Assembly: GCA_021413585.1 (NCBI GenBank)
Contig: JAIOQB010000486.1
Coordinates: forward strand, 1 to 48,663
Direction: 5' to 3'
Length of the DNA: 48,663 nucleotides
Source: Planctomycetia bacterium
GTDB lineage: Bacteria > Planctomycetota > Planctomycetia > Pirellulales > UBA7805
A program made the translations under genes and the position numbers. The notes under the pieces were generated by a model. It did not search any database, was not told the DNA's origin, and saw nothing but the letters and a program-made list of their open reading frames with translations. This document shows positions 1-8,708 of this stretch, piece after piece (the stretch's first letter is position 1; each line of letters starts with the position of its first letter).

Positions 1-959
1 CGCCGCTGCACTGGGCCGCGCAGCGCGCCAGCGCCAGCATTGTCGCGAGGCTGATCAAGGCCAAGGCCTCGGTCAATGCGACCGACGTGGGAGGCGCGAC
101 GCCGCTGGCCTGGGCTGCCCGCGCGGGTCAGGCCGCGCACGTGACGGCCCTGATCGCCGCCGGAGCCGATCCCAAACTGGCCGACACCCGCGGCCTCGCG
201 CCGCTGCACCTGGCGGCCGAGCAGCGCGAGCCGGCGACGCTCAATGCCTTGATTAAAGCTGGCGCGCCGATCAACGCGACCACAAACGACGGCGGCACGG
301 CGCTGCTCTACGCCGCATCGAGCGGCAACGAACCGATCGTCGCGGCACTGCTCGACGCCGGCGCCGATCCTAAATTGGCCAACCGCAACGGCACGTCGAT
401 GCTCCACTACGCCGCGCAGTACGGCAAGACAAAATGGATCGAGCGCTGCATCCAGGCCGGCGCCGACGCAAACGCCAAGGCGGAAAGCGACCTGACGCCG
501 CTGCTGCTGGCCGTGCAGAAAGGACATGCCGCGGCGGTCGATGCGCTACTGGCCGCCAAGGCGGACGTCAATTCGCCGCTGCAAGGGGGCGCTACGCCGT
601 TGTACCTGGCGGTGCAGAAGGGGCATGCGGCGATCGTCGGCAAGCTGCTCGCGGCGAAGGCCAACATCAACGCCCCGCTGGCCGACAGCACCACGCCGCT
701 GATGCGCGCCGCCCAGGATCCGCGGCCCGACATGGCGAAGGTGCTGATCGATGCCAAGGCCGACGTCGGCGCGGCACTAGCCGACGGCACCACCGCCTTG
801 CACATCGCAGTCCGCTCGAAGCGAAGTGCCACGGTGGAACTGCTGCTGGGGGCGGGGGCGTCGGCGATTGTCAAGGATCACGCGGGGCACACGCCGCTCG
901 ACTTGGCCCGCGAGCAGGGGGATAAGCGGTTGATTGAGCTGGTGGCGGGCGGGAAGTAA
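1..959 (+). CDS. Ankyrin-repeat protein, 5' end outside the window
   Basis: The reading frame is open from base 3 to the TAA at 957-959, so the true start lies upstream of the window; at least 318 residues are visible. The protein is a run of about nine ankyrin repeats of roughly 33 residues, each with the signature TPLHxAA followed by a short helix pair and a GADxxx turn (for example TPLAWAARAGQ, APLHLAAEQRE, SMLHYAAQYGK, TPLDLAREQGD). Ankyrin stacks bind other proteins; nothing visible indicates a catalytic domain or partner. No membrane segment is seen in the visible part. The stop codon is followed at once by a repeat word and two hairpins (961-1058). The family is certain; the function is unknown. 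Confidence 0.9.
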   Translation, partial: PLHWAAQRASASIVARLIKAKASVNATDVGGATPLAWAARAGQAAHVTALIAAGADPKLADTRGLAPLHLAAEQREPATLNALIKAGAPINATTNDGGTALLYAASSGNEPIVAALLDAGADPKLANRNGTSMLHYAAQYGKTKWIERCIQAGADANAKAESDLTPLLLAVQKGHAAAVDALLAAKADVNSPLQGGATPLYLAVQKGHAAIVGKLLAAKANINAPLADSTTPLMRAAQDPRPDMAKVLIDAKADVGAALADGTTALHIAVRSKRSATVELLLGAGASAIVKDHAGHTPLDLAREQGDKRLIELVAGGK

Positions 960-960
960 T

Positions 961-1070
961 GACCAATGACCAAATTCCAATAACCAATAAGGCTCGCGAA
1001 ATAACACGCCTCGTTCTCTTGAGGCGTGATGCCGATTTCCTCACGCTTCAGCGTGAGGGGCACTTTGGGC
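961..1070. repeat. Repeat word A followed by two tandem hairpins (family F)
   Basis: Directly after the ankyrin stop codon comes a copy of the word family GACCAATGACCAAATTCCAA (961-980, continuing to about 990), here without an inverted partner. It is followed by two perfect 8-bp hairpins: CACGCCTC/GAGGCGTG (1005-1012 and 1021-1028) and CCTCACGC/GCGTGAGG (1039-1046 and 1051-1058). The second hairpin plus the following CACTTTGGG recurs at 35476-35503. No T-run follows, so these are not classical intrinsic terminators, although they could still affect 3' ends. Confidence 0.75.
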
Positions 1071-1083
1071 GAGGGCGGGACGG

Positions 1084-1113
1084 TTGATTTGCCGGGGCAG
1101 GGGGGTGTATGTT
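1084..1113 (+). promoter_or_regulatory. Candidate promoter of the DUF1080 gene
   Basis: TTGATT (1084-1089) and TATGTT (1108-1113) are separated by 18 bases, about 50 bases upstream of the ATG at 1165. Each box matches the vegetative consensus at four of six positions. The surrounding G-rich sequence makes chance similarity less likely, but there is no independent support. Confidence 0.35.
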
Positions 1114-1164
1114 CATTGTAGCGCGCCCCGCCCCGCCCAATTCAGCCCGTCCCGGAGTTCTCCG

Positions 1165-1974
1165 ATGACCCAGCTTGCCCGCCGTGCGCGACGCATCCAG
1201 TGGATGTTGCCCGCCGTGCTGCTGATCGCGTCCGTTTTGCTTCGCGTGAAGGATTCCGCTGCGGCCGGCCGCGACTTCGACGGCCTGTACGTGATCGTCG
1301 CCGGGCAGAAGCGCAACGAAGACCCGAACAAGGTGTTCCAAGTCAGCGACGGCACGATCCACGTCTTCAAGGACACGCCGCTGGGGACGCACACGCCGAT
1401 TGGCGTCGTGGTGACGAACAAGGAATACTCGCACTACCATCTCCGCTTTCAATACCAATGGGGGACGAAGCGGTTCCCGCCGCGCGAGAAGGTGATCCGC
1501 GATGCAGGGTTGATGTACCACATGGTCGGCCCCGACAAGGTGTGGCCGATGAGCGTCGAATGCCAGGTGCAGGAAGGGGATGTCGGCGACATCTTCGCCG
1601 TGTTCACGCAGGTGGAAACGACGGTCAACCCGAAGAATAAAGGGCAATACCTCGACAAGGCCCAAGGGGGCGTGCCGCTGACGCTTGGCAATCCGCACAG
1701 CGTCAGCCGCGTCATTAAGGACGGCACGTACGAAGTGGAAGGTTGGAACACCGTCGAGGTCATCGTCCGCGGCGACCAGGCCGAGCACATCGTCAACGGC
1801 CACGTGATCAACCGCTGCTGGAATCTGAAACAACCCGGCCCCAAGGGGGGCCCCGAGTGGATCCCACTCAACAAAGGCCGCATCGCGTTCCAGGCGGAGT
1901 ACGCGGAGGTGCAGTACCGGAATATTGAGATTCAGGAATTGCCGGTGGAGGAGGCGAAGGGGAAGGGGCCGTGA
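1165..1974 (+). CDS. Exported DUF1080 protein (3-keto-disaccharide hydrolase family)
   Basis: This 269-residue protein begins with a basic stretch and a hydrophobic segment (about residues 13-31, ending in an Ala-rich cleavage site), so it is probably exported. ATG 1165 was preferred over an upstream in-frame start at 1084 because only it places the signal peptide at the N-terminus. The rest is a DUF1080 (PF06439) concanavalin-like beta sandwich: a DFDGLYVIV start, a central LMYHMVGPDKVWPMSVECQ block, a GWNTVEVIVRGDQAEHIVNG strand pair, and the closing GRIAFQAEYAEVQYRNIEI. The family includes periplasmic 3-keto-glucoside hydrolases and is greatly expanded in Planctomycetota. Substrate specificity cannot be read from the sequence. 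It stands alone; the next gene begins 90 bases later. Confidence 0.88.
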   Translation: MTQLARRARRIQWMLPAVLLIASVLLRVKDSAAAGRDFDGLYVIVAGQKRNEDPNKVFQVSDGTIHVFKDTPLGTHTPIGVVVTNKEYSHYHLRFQYQWGTKRFPPREKVIRDAGLMYHMVGPDKVWPMSVECQVQEGDVGDIFAVFTQVETTVNPKNKGQYLDKAQGGVPLTLGNPHSVSRVIKDGTYEVEGWNTVEVIVRGDQAEHIVNGHVINRCWNLKQPGPKGGPEWIPLNKGRIAFQAEYAEVQYRNIEIQELPVEEAKGKGP

Positions 1975-2063
1975 GGAGCGGCCATTTCGGCCGTGCCTCA
2001 ATTCAACCCCGCTGTTCGGGAGACGACGATCAGACGGATGGTAAAAAGAATCGAAAACAACTC

Positions 2064-2603
2064 ATGATTATTGAAGCAGCACAATTTGCGGCGGAGGCGC
2101 ACCGCGGGCAGCTTCGTAAGTACAACGGCCGTCCGTTTATTGAGCATCCGGGCCGCGTGGCTGCCAGAGTGACCGTTAGCCCCATTGCCAACGAAGTCAC
2201 GGTGTCGGCGGCGTGGCTCCACGATGTAGTGGAGGACACAGAGGTAACCCTGGACACTATCAGCGGCACCTTCGGAGCCAAGATTGCCAACCTGGTTGAT
2301 GAACTAACCAACCCATCGAAGCAGCATCCGAATTTGCGCCGCGCGGAACGCAAAGCCATGGACCGCACGCACATTGCGTCGGCCAGCAATGAGGCCAAGT
2401 GCATCAAGCTCATTGATCGTAGCGACAATATTCGAGACATGACCGGAGCTGAACCGACTTTTCTGCGACTCTACATTGACGAGTCGCGGCTATTGCTGGA
2501 CGCAATCGGGTACGTGAGCGACAGTCAGCTTATTGACCAGTTGATTTTGGAGTTGAACACGGCTGAAGCGCATCTTCGTGGCTCCCAGCCTGGCGGGCAA
2601 TAA
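2064..2603 (+). CDS. Small RelA/SpoT-type HD hydrolase (MESH1-like)
   Basis: This 179-residue single-domain protein matches the HD hydrolase half of RelA/SpoT proteins. Visible motifs in order: AAEAHRGQLRKYNG (9-22), FIEHP with H28, HDVVEDT at 53-59 (the HD metal pair H53/D54 and the ED of the signature), and KLIDRSDN at 115-122 with D118 as the likely last metal ligand. There is no synthetase or TGS/ACT region. Stand-alone proteins of this type (small alarmone hydrolases, MESH1) are Mn-dependent 3'-pyrophosphohydrolases of (p)ppGpp or NADPH, so a cytoplasmic alarmone-clearing role is inferred. ATG 2064 is chosen because the motif register begins there; an upstream in-frame start at 1971 would add a non-conserved tail. 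Base composition is somewhat less GC-rich than in the neighbours. Confidence 0.8.
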   Translation: MIIEAAQFAAEAHRGQLRKYNGRPFIEHPGRVAARVTVSPIANEVTVSAAWLHDVVEDTEVTLDTISGTFGAKIANLVDELTNPSKQHPNLRRAERKAMDRTHIASASNEAKCIKLIDRSDNIRDMTGAEPTFLRLYIDESRLLLDAIGYVSDSQLIDQLILELNTAEAHLRGSQPGGQ

Positions 2604-2873
2604 AAGGAAGAAAGGCGGGCCGTGTTCAGCCCTTCGCTAAGGGAGTGTCCGTAACACCTTGCGTTGACAGCCTTTGCGACGATCCTTCCTGGCCAATTAA
2701 ACGGCCTAACCACCCTGCCCACGCCGTTTTGCCCACCTCCCACGTTACGCGGCGTGCATTGTCGTCAATATCATAGGGTGAAACTGCGCGCCGCCGGGCG
2801 CTAGGGCAGGAATGGCGGCGGACGGAAGGGCGGCCACAGGCCGCGATCAGGGCCTTGTGCTGGGAGGCACGCA

Positions 2874-3482
2874 TTGACGGGTGCAGGCAGGTTGGATGAG
2901 CGCCCGACGGGGGCTGTCGCCAGTGAGCGCGACGTGATCGACGCGGCCAAGCGTGGGCAAGCCGCCGCGTTTGAAACGCTCGTTCGTCGACACGAACTGG
3001 CTGTGTACTCCTACTTCCGCCCCCGCCTGACCGAACCGGCCGACGCCGACGACTTGTGCCAGGAAGTTTTCCTCCGCACTTACCAGAATCTGGCGAAGTT
3101 CAACCACTCCGTGCCGCTGAGGGCGTGGCTGTTGGGCATCGCCCGCAACGTGCTGCGCGAATACGTGCGGGCCACGCGCCGCTCCAGGGCCGTCACCTGG
3201 ACGGAGCTGTGCCTGAACGTGGAGCACGCGGCGCCTGAGACGGGGGGCGGGGAGACCAGCGGCGTGTACGACGAAATCCTGCCGCACCTGCCCAACTGCA
3301 TGAGTTCGCTGGGGGAGAGTGCCCGCGCCTCGCTGCAAATGCATTACGACGGCCGGTGCAAGATCGCGCAGATCGCCGAGCGCATGCACCGCAGCAGCGA
3401 CGCGGTGCGGTTGTTGATGTACCGTGCCCGCAAGGCGCTGAAACGATGCCTCGATAGAAAGCTAACCGATGCAGACGAATGA
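2874..3482 (+). CDS. ECF-type RNA polymerase sigma factor
   Basis: This 202-residue protein has the two domains of extracytoplasmic-function sigma factors. Region 2 spans about residues 28-95 (FETLVRRHELAVYSYFRP, ADDLCQEVFLRTYQNL), and region 4 about 142-195, ending with a helix-turn-helix (IAQIAERMHRSSDAVRLLMY, RARKALKRCL). The start is a TTG at 2874 with GGGAGG about seven bases upstream; no good ATG exists. The final 14 bases overlap the start of the large membrane protein at 3469, so the two are probably translationally coupled. In this class the coupled downstream gene is usually the membrane regulator of the sigma factor. The 270 bases upstream hold no gene and no convincing promoter. 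Confidence 0.88.
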   Translation: MTGAGRLDERPTGAVASERDVIDAAKRGQAAAFETLVRRHELAVYSYFRPRLTEPADADDLCQEVFLRTYQNLAKFNHSVPLRAWLLGIARNVLREYVRATRRSRAVTWTELCLNVEHAAPETGGGETSGVYDEILPHLPNCMSSLGESARASLQMHYDGRCKIAQIAERMHRSSDAVRLLMYRARKALKRCLDRKLTDADE

Positions 3483-6400
3483 CTCGGAATTGATCGCCCT
3501 GTTGGAGAGCAAGGCGCCGGAGCAGTTGACGCTCGAGGAGATCGAGCGGGTCAATGCGCGCCTCCCCCATTCCACCGAGCTGCAGCAGTTCCTGGTCGAG
3601 CAGATCCAGATGGAGCAATACCTGGCCACGGCGCTGTCGCGCGTGGAGGTGCGCGTCGATGAAATCATCTCGGGCAAGCGCCGCAATACCCGGACGACCT
3701 CTCCTTGGCGCTATCGGCTGGCGATCGCGCTGTCGCTCGGCGGCGTCATCGGCCTGGGCGGCATCTGGCTGGTAAGCACTCGCTGGAAGACGCCTCCGGC
3801 GCCGACGACCGACCGGCGCACCGAAACGCCAGAAGATGGCAAGCGGCTCGCCAAGCCGTCGCATCCCAGCACGAAACCCGATTCATCGGCTGGTGGTCTG
3901 ACGACTCCCGCCGATGCTGGTCACAACGATACGACAGCACAAAACAACTCGTCCGGCGGAACCACCACCGGCGGCGCGGCGGGCACAATGGACACCGCGC
4001 CGACGTCGAACCCACCGGCAGCAAAACAGCCGGTGGCGCCGCCGTGGGAATCGGTCGATCAACTCGGCGGCGGGCGGCGGCCCTGGGCAGCGTTGGCATT
4101 GGCTGATCCGCCAAGCCGCGGCTTGGCCTTGGCCGGCGACGAGCAAGCCCGCTGGTTTCGCGCGGCCGGTCCGTGGCTGGAACTCAAAGCCCCGTGGCCC
4201 GACGACGCCATGCTCCGGCTGCGCGTATCGCTCACCACCCAGATGGAAATCCGCTTTTGGGACGGCACGCACGGCGCGGCGTTTCAACTGCACGGCCATC
4301 AAGGCTGGACTTCGTATCGGCTGGAGCGCGCGGCGAATCAAACTGAGCCGAACGTGCGCGAGTTGTGGGAGACGGACGACGGCCTGTACTGGAAGTTCCA
4401 CTCGGTCGACGTGACGTGGCGCAAGAAAAAGGGACGATTCAATGTGGAACGGCAGGTGTTGCCGAACGACACGCCGATCGACTTCGTCTATCAGGACGGC
4501 GCGATCCAGTTGTGGCGCGGCGACCTGCGGTTGGCCAGCGCGCCGCTGCCCGGCTTGCCGGCGCAAGTGCAATTGAAGCTCGACGGCCAGTTGCAGCACG
4601 TCAGCATGGCGCACACCGATCAAGCGCGGCCGCAGCCGCGCTACGAATCGGATTCTGTATTGTCCGTTCAGCCGGGTCAGTTGCCCTGGATCCGCCAGGT
4701 GCCAGCCCCGGCGACCATGGATGCGCCCGACGGCGCCGCGCGACTGACCGTGCCCGCGGGTGGCCCGGCGGCATTGGCAGCGGTGAAGCTCGAACAGTTG
4801 GGCTTGGGCGAAGTTCAGTTTCGCGTGGCCGCCGCCAGCAGCGGCACGGCCGTATTTCTCGGCGGGCCGGACGGAAAGCCGGTGGCGGGCGTGCAATTTG
4901 TCCATCAAACCGCCGGCGGCCCCGATGTTGTTTTCAGCGCGCCTTGGGAAGCCGGCGCACCGGCGCTGCCGGATGCCACGGCGTTGGCGATCCGCCCGCC
5001 GGGAGACCTTTGGGTGCGGCTGCTCATCGGCAGCGGCTCGCTCCGCGCGTGGCAAAGTCGCGACGGCAAGTGTTGGGCATACGTCGGCGCCAAACCGCTG
5101 CCGGCCGGCGCGGCGCCGATTGCGTCGTGGGGGATCTATGCCGCCGGCGGCCCGACCGCGCCGCGATCGATCACGCTGCGCAGCGTCAAGCTGCGCGAGA
5201 TGACGGGACTCAATTCATTGGCCACGGCCGAACTGATCCGCGCGGCGCCGGCCAATCCTGCGGCCACACCCGAGACGTGGAAGCAGGCGACCGCGCAGGG
5301 TCAACCCGCCGGCGTCGACCCGGGTTTGTGGCATCGTGCGGCCGCCTTGCGCACCATCGCTTGCGGCGCGGGCGAGCCGGTGTCGAGCTGGCTGCTGCGG
5401 GCCTTATTGCAGGACGCGGCCCGGCTGCCGCGCAAGTTGCAGCAGAACGCGAAGCTGCTGGCCGAGTTTCCCGACGTCGCGCAAATGGCCTGGATCGAAC
5501 CGTGGAACGGCCGCCCCTCGCAGCCGACCACCGCCGACCTGATCGCCGCGGCCGAGGATTTTGCGGACAGCGCCGCGGCGGAAGAAGAGTTGCGGCCGTT
5601 CATGACGTTGGGGCGCGAGATCCTTCGCGGCCGGCGCGGCACGTTTGCGGCGCTCAATGATCCGTTTCCGACGAATCTGGTGGTGCCCGAGATCATGCAT
5701 CTGGCGGCAGCCGAGCGGTTTGACGAGTTGGAAGAGACGGGCCGCACGGCGCGGCTGTATGGCCGGGACGAGGTGGCGGGTGTTACCCGGTGGGCGATCG
5801 ACCAGGTGGCACAGCGCCGCCGTGGCGAAGCGGGCAGCCTGCCGCAGCCGAGCGACGGCAAATCGGTCGAGCTGGCCATCGACACCACCAAGGCGCAGCG
5901 GATGTTCATCGCCGACCTGATGGACGCGGTCCGGGCGAAGCGTTGGGACCAGGCGTGCGACTTGATCACGCACGTCGAGCCGGCCGGCCGGTTGGAAATG
6001 TTCGCCGATCCGGCCGATCCGCTGGTTTGGGTGCCGCCGTCGACCGAGATGGCCGCGCTCATGGCGGAGAATCCGCGGCTAGCGGACCGGATGCGGTTGA
6101 AGTTTGCCGAGCGCGGGAAGCTGCGTGTGCGGTTCGCGATTGCCGAGAACGACGTGGCGGGCGTGAGTCACGCGGCGACGCAATTTGCCGGCACGCCCGC
6201 CGCCGCCGAGGGTTGGCAATGGATCGGGGACCAGTTGCTGCGCGGCGGCGACGCGGCCGGGGCGCTCGCCTGGTATCATAAGGCCGAGCCGCTGGCCGAT
6301 CTGGCCCTGGCCGAGCCACTGGCCGCGCGACTGCGGCTGGCGAGCGCCATGCTGGGACGCGACGTGGGCCGGCCGCGTCAATCGCCCGTTCGCTTTGATG

Positions 6401-7737
6401 GGCAAGAATACGACGCGGCGCAGTTTGAGGCGCTGGTGAGGAAAGCCCGCGCGGAAGCGCATCCGGCCGGGTCTTCAACGTCAATACATGTGCCGCCGCC
6501 GAGCGGCTACCGCATCGAAGAATTGGCGATTGCGGCCCCCGATCGACCGTGGCAGGCAACGGGACTGACGCTCGCCCTGGCAGGGGAAACGTTACTGGCG
6601 CAAGACAGCCGCACGGTCGCCGCGGGCAATCTGGCCACTGGCCAGCCGGTGTGGAATCGCCCGTTGGGCCAGGACAATTCCAATCTCGCCTGGGTGCCGC
6701 AGGTGCAGGCCACCACAGCATTGTTCAGCAGCGTGAATGCCGATGGCGCGCACTTCAGCCGCCTCGATCTCAAGTCGGGCGAGGTGCTCAATCAATCGCA
6801 ACCGATACCCGGCCCGTGCTTCGCTGGTTACGCGCCCATGGTGGCCGGGCAGACGGCCATCGCGTTCGGCAGCCGCACGACGGGCAAGCACTCGATGTTG
6901 TGCCTGGCCGCGGTCGATCTTGGCAGCGGGCGGATCTTGCGCGAGACGCCGCTGGTGCCGCCGCCCGCGGCGCGGAATGCCGTGGGGCATTGCCCTCCGT
7001 TGTGTACGGCCGATGCGGCGCTGGTGTTTGTCGACGGCGGGATCGTCTGCTGCGAGACGGCGGGCGTGATCCGCTGGATTCGCCGTGAGCATTGGCTGGG
7101 CCAATCGGCGGAAGCGGCCGACGGCGGGCCGGTGCCGACCTGCGCAATTGCCATCGATGGCGACGCGATCGTCTGGCAGCCGCACGTGCCGTACATCGAG
7201 CGGATTGATTTGGCGCGTGGCCATCGCAAGTGGCTCCGCATGCTGCCGAACACCCGGCGGCTGGTGGGGCAGATTGAACAGCGGCTGATTGTCGAAACGG
7301 AAAATCGCCTCGTGGCGCTCGACGTAAACACCGGCCGCGTGCTGTGGGCGAGGCCGCTCGACGGCTTGCTTGCGCCCGTGGGAATCGGCCCGCCCGGCGG
7401 GATTTTGCTAGTGCGAGAAAAAACCGTTCGCGCCGCCGATCCCAATCGAGCCGGCTCGCTGCCGGTGGTGTGTCCGGAACTGGTGTGGCTCAACCCGGGC
7501 GATGGACGCATGACGGCGGTGCAGCCGTTGGAGCAACTGGCGGCGGAGAAGATTGCACTCGGCCCGTGGGTGTTCTACCAGGATTCGATCGTCACATTCT
7601 TCGGCTCCGGCCAGACGACGGAGAAGGGAGTTCGCTGGGAACCCAATCGGCGGTTGCTGCGGTTGACGCCGCAGGGGGGCGCGCAGCCGCCGCGCGAGGC
7701 GGCAGCGCCGTCGTTATGGGAAGCGGGGCAGAAGTGA
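3469..7737 (+). CDS. Large single-pass membrane protein with PQQ-like propeller, candidate anti-sigma regulator
   Basis: The protein has 1422 residues. Residues 1-80 are an acidic, helical cytoplasmic-type segment like that of planctomycetal anti-sigma/FecR-type proteins, followed by one membrane helix at about 82-103 and a Pro/Thr/Ser-rich linker to about 190. Residues 200-580 look like two jelly-roll or LamG-like sandwiches (repeated QFRVAAA and MEIRFWDGTHG-type strands) and may correspond to the planctomycetal DUF1583 family; that is a guess. Residues about 600-1000 are helical, TPR-like. The last 400 residues form a PQQ-like beta propeller with blades such as LATGQPVWNRPLG and LDVNTGRVLWARPLDG. 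The start overlaps the sigma gene by 14 bases. Sigma control by an extracellular sensor is inferred from gene order and topology, not from a recognised anti-sigma domain. Confidence 0.7.
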   Translation: MQTNDSELIALLESKAPEQLTLEEIERVNARLPHSTELQQFLVEQIQMEQYLATALSRVEVRVDEIISGKRRNTRTTSPWRYRLAIALSLGGVIGLGGIWLVSTRWKTPPAPTTDRRTETPEDGKRLAKPSHPSTKPDSSAGGLTTPADAGHNDTTAQNNSSGGTTTGGAAGTMDTAPTSNPPAAKQPVAPPWESVDQLGGGRRPWAALALADPPSRGLALAGDEQARWFRAAGPWLELKAPWPDDAMLRLRVSLTTQMEIRFWDGTHGAAFQLHGHQGWTSYRLERAANQTEPNVRELWETDDGLYWKFHSVDVTWRKKKGRFNVERQVLPNDTPIDFVYQDGAIQLWRGDLRLASAPLPGLPAQVQLKLDGQLQHVSMAHTDQARPQPRYESDSVLSVQPGQLPWIRQVPAPATMDAPDGAARLTVPAGGPAALAAVKLEQLGLGEVQFRVAAASSGTAVFLGGPDGKPVAGVQFVHQTAGGPDVVFSAPWEAGAPALPDATALAIRPPGDLWVRLLIGSGSLRAWQSRDGKCWAYVGAKPLPAGAAPIASWGIYAAGGPTAPRSITLRSVKLREMTGLNSLATAELIRAAPANPAATPETWKQATAQGQPAGVDPGLWHRAAALRTIACGAGEPVSSWLLRALLQDAARLPRKLQQNAKLLAEFPDVAQMAWIEPWNGRPSQPTTADLIAAAEDFADSAAAEEELRPFMTLGREILRGRRGTFAALNDPFPTNLVVPEIMHLAAAERFDELEETGRTARLYGRDEVAGVTRWAIDQVAQRRRGEAGSLPQPSDGKSVELAIDTTKAQRMFIADLMDAVRAKRWDQACDLITHVEPAGRLEMFADPADPLVWVPPSTEMAALMAENPRLADRMRLKFAERGKLRVRFAIAENDVAGVSHAATQFAGTPAAAEGWQWIGDQLLRGGDAAGALAWYHKAEPLADLALAEPLAARLRLASAMLGRDVGRPRQSPVRFDGQEYDAAQFEALVRKARAEAHPAGSSTSIHVPPPSGYRIEELAIAAPDRPWQATGLTLALAGETLLAQDSRTVAAGNLATGQPVWNRPLGQDNSNLAWVPQVQATTALFSSVNADGAHFSRLDLKSGEVLNQSQPIPGPCFAGYAPMVAGQTAIAFGSRTTGKHSMLCLAAVDLGSGRILRETPLVPPPAARNAVGHCPPLCTADAALVFVDGGIVCCETAGVIRWIRREHWLGQSAEAADGGPVPTCAIAIDGDAIVWQPHVPYIERIDLARGHRKWLRMLPNTRRLVGQIEQRLIVETENRLVALDVNTGRVLWARPLDGLLAPVGIGPPGGILLVREKTVRAADPNRAGSLPVVCPELVWLNPGDGRMTAVQPLEQLAAEKIALGPWVFYQDSIVTFFGSGQTTEKGVRWEPNRRLLRLTPQGGAQPPREAAAPSLWEAGQK

Positions 7738-7751
7738 GCCGAGGAGCGTAA

Positions 7752-8159
7752 ATGTTCGCGATCAAAGCCGAAGTGAGCAATCCACGGGCACGGACGTTCG
7801 AGTTCCGCGCGCAGAAGACCATGTACGGCGGCAAGCACATCGCCACGGGGGACACGATCTTCATCTTCGCGAGCGAAAACGAAGGAGGGCCGGGGCTGAT
7901 CGCTCGCGGTGTGGTCACGTCGGCCACAGCGATTGCCAAGAAGCGCGGGCTCGCTCGGCAAACGCCGCGCGTGAGCATCACCGTCCGTCGCACCGCGCTG
8001 GCGAAGCGGCGACTGGGGCGGAGCGAACTGAAGCCATTTTCCGATTGGGACGATGGGCAACCCGAGACGGAACTTAATTTCAAGTTCTATCGCCAGGCGA
8101 CCAACAAGATCGCCGGCATTTCGGCGGAAGTGGCGGCGATGTTGCGAAGTTACTTTTAA
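7752..8159 (+). CDS. Small cytoplasmic protein of unknown function, possibly PUA-like
   Basis: This 135-residue protein lies 14 bases after the propeller gene, with GAGGAG about five bases before the ATG, so it is probably in the same transcript. It has no signal peptide or membrane segment. The first half is predicted beta-rich, with a GDTIFIFASENEGGPGL-type strand pair followed by IARGVV. That pattern, in which a small-molecule or modified-base barrel is announced by a GD turn and a GxG strand, resembles PUA/EVE/ASCH folds, but no diagnostic motif proves it. The second half is basic (ITVRRTALAKRRLGR), compatible with nucleic-acid contact. No family is assigned. Confidence 0.65.
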   Translation: MFAIKAEVSNPRARTFEFRAQKTMYGGKHIATGDTIFIFASENEGGPGLIARGVVTSATAIAKKRGLARQTPRVSITVRRTALAKRRLGRSELKPFSDWDDGQPETELNFKFYRQATNKIAGISAEVAAMLRSYF

Positions 8160-8399
8160 GCGGCCGATTTCGCTGGGCCGCGCTCGTTTTTCTCAAAAAT
8201 TCCCGCGAAAGTGCTTGGCGCCAAAAACGCGACAAGGGACAAACGGCGTGATATATTGACCGGCAGAGGAACTCCAGACAACAGGACCATGCGCGATGGA
8301 ATCTGTTTCGCGAGCAACTCAAACATCCGTCTAACAATATCCGCGTCTTAAGTTGATCGTACGCTTCGCCAATGGATTCTCCAGGAAAGGGAACTGGCT

Positions 8400-8651
8400 A
8401 TGAAACGATTGGCTATCTGCTTGTTGCTGATTGGCGGTGGCCTAGGCATGTCCGCACGGCCTACGCTCGCTTGCATCAACGACCGTGAGACGCGAGTCCA
8501 CGAGAACCATTTCAAGTCCAACTATCCTCAGGATAGTTCTTCAAGCGAGGAATCCTCGCAGCCGGCCCCTGAAGTCGGCTTCACCCTCGGGAGTGTGGGG
8601 CTGCTGATGCTTTCCGTCGCCGCCGCCATTGTGTATCTGCGCAAGACGTAG
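8400..8651 (+). CDS. Small exported membrane-anchored protein, unknown
   Basis: This 83-residue protein has an N-terminal signal peptide (about residues 3-24, cleavage near the Ala-Cys), a short Ser/Glu-rich stretch of about 30 residues, and a C-terminal membrane helix (about 60-79) ending YLRKT. A purine-rich GGAAAGGGAA lies about eight bases before the ATG. The architecture is a small exported peptide tethered by its C-terminus. It precedes two other membrane-anchored genes in the same direction. The 240 bases upstream hold no other gene. No homologous family is recognised. Confidence 0.65.
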   Translation: MKRLAICLLLIGGGLGMSARPTLACINDRETRVHENHFKSNYPQDSSSSEESSQPAPEVGFTLGSVGLLMLSVAAAIVYLRKT

Positions 8652-8708
8652 CATGGGGCCACATCGCACGACAAAGCCCACTTCGATAAAGCCCACAAGG
8701 GAACAGAC

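Noticed and set aside
1005..1058. Intrinsic terminator after the ankyrin gene
   Set aside because: The hairpins are strong but no T-run follows and the second recurs elsewhere as a repeat, so they are listed as repeats instead.
2664..2692. TTGACA upstream of the sigma factor as a -35 box
   Set aside because: The -35 match is perfect, but there is no acceptable -10 box at 16-19 bases.
2626..2874. Minus-strand open frame upstream of the sigma factor
   Set aside because: Low-complexity composition without motifs; more likely leader DNA of the sigma gene.
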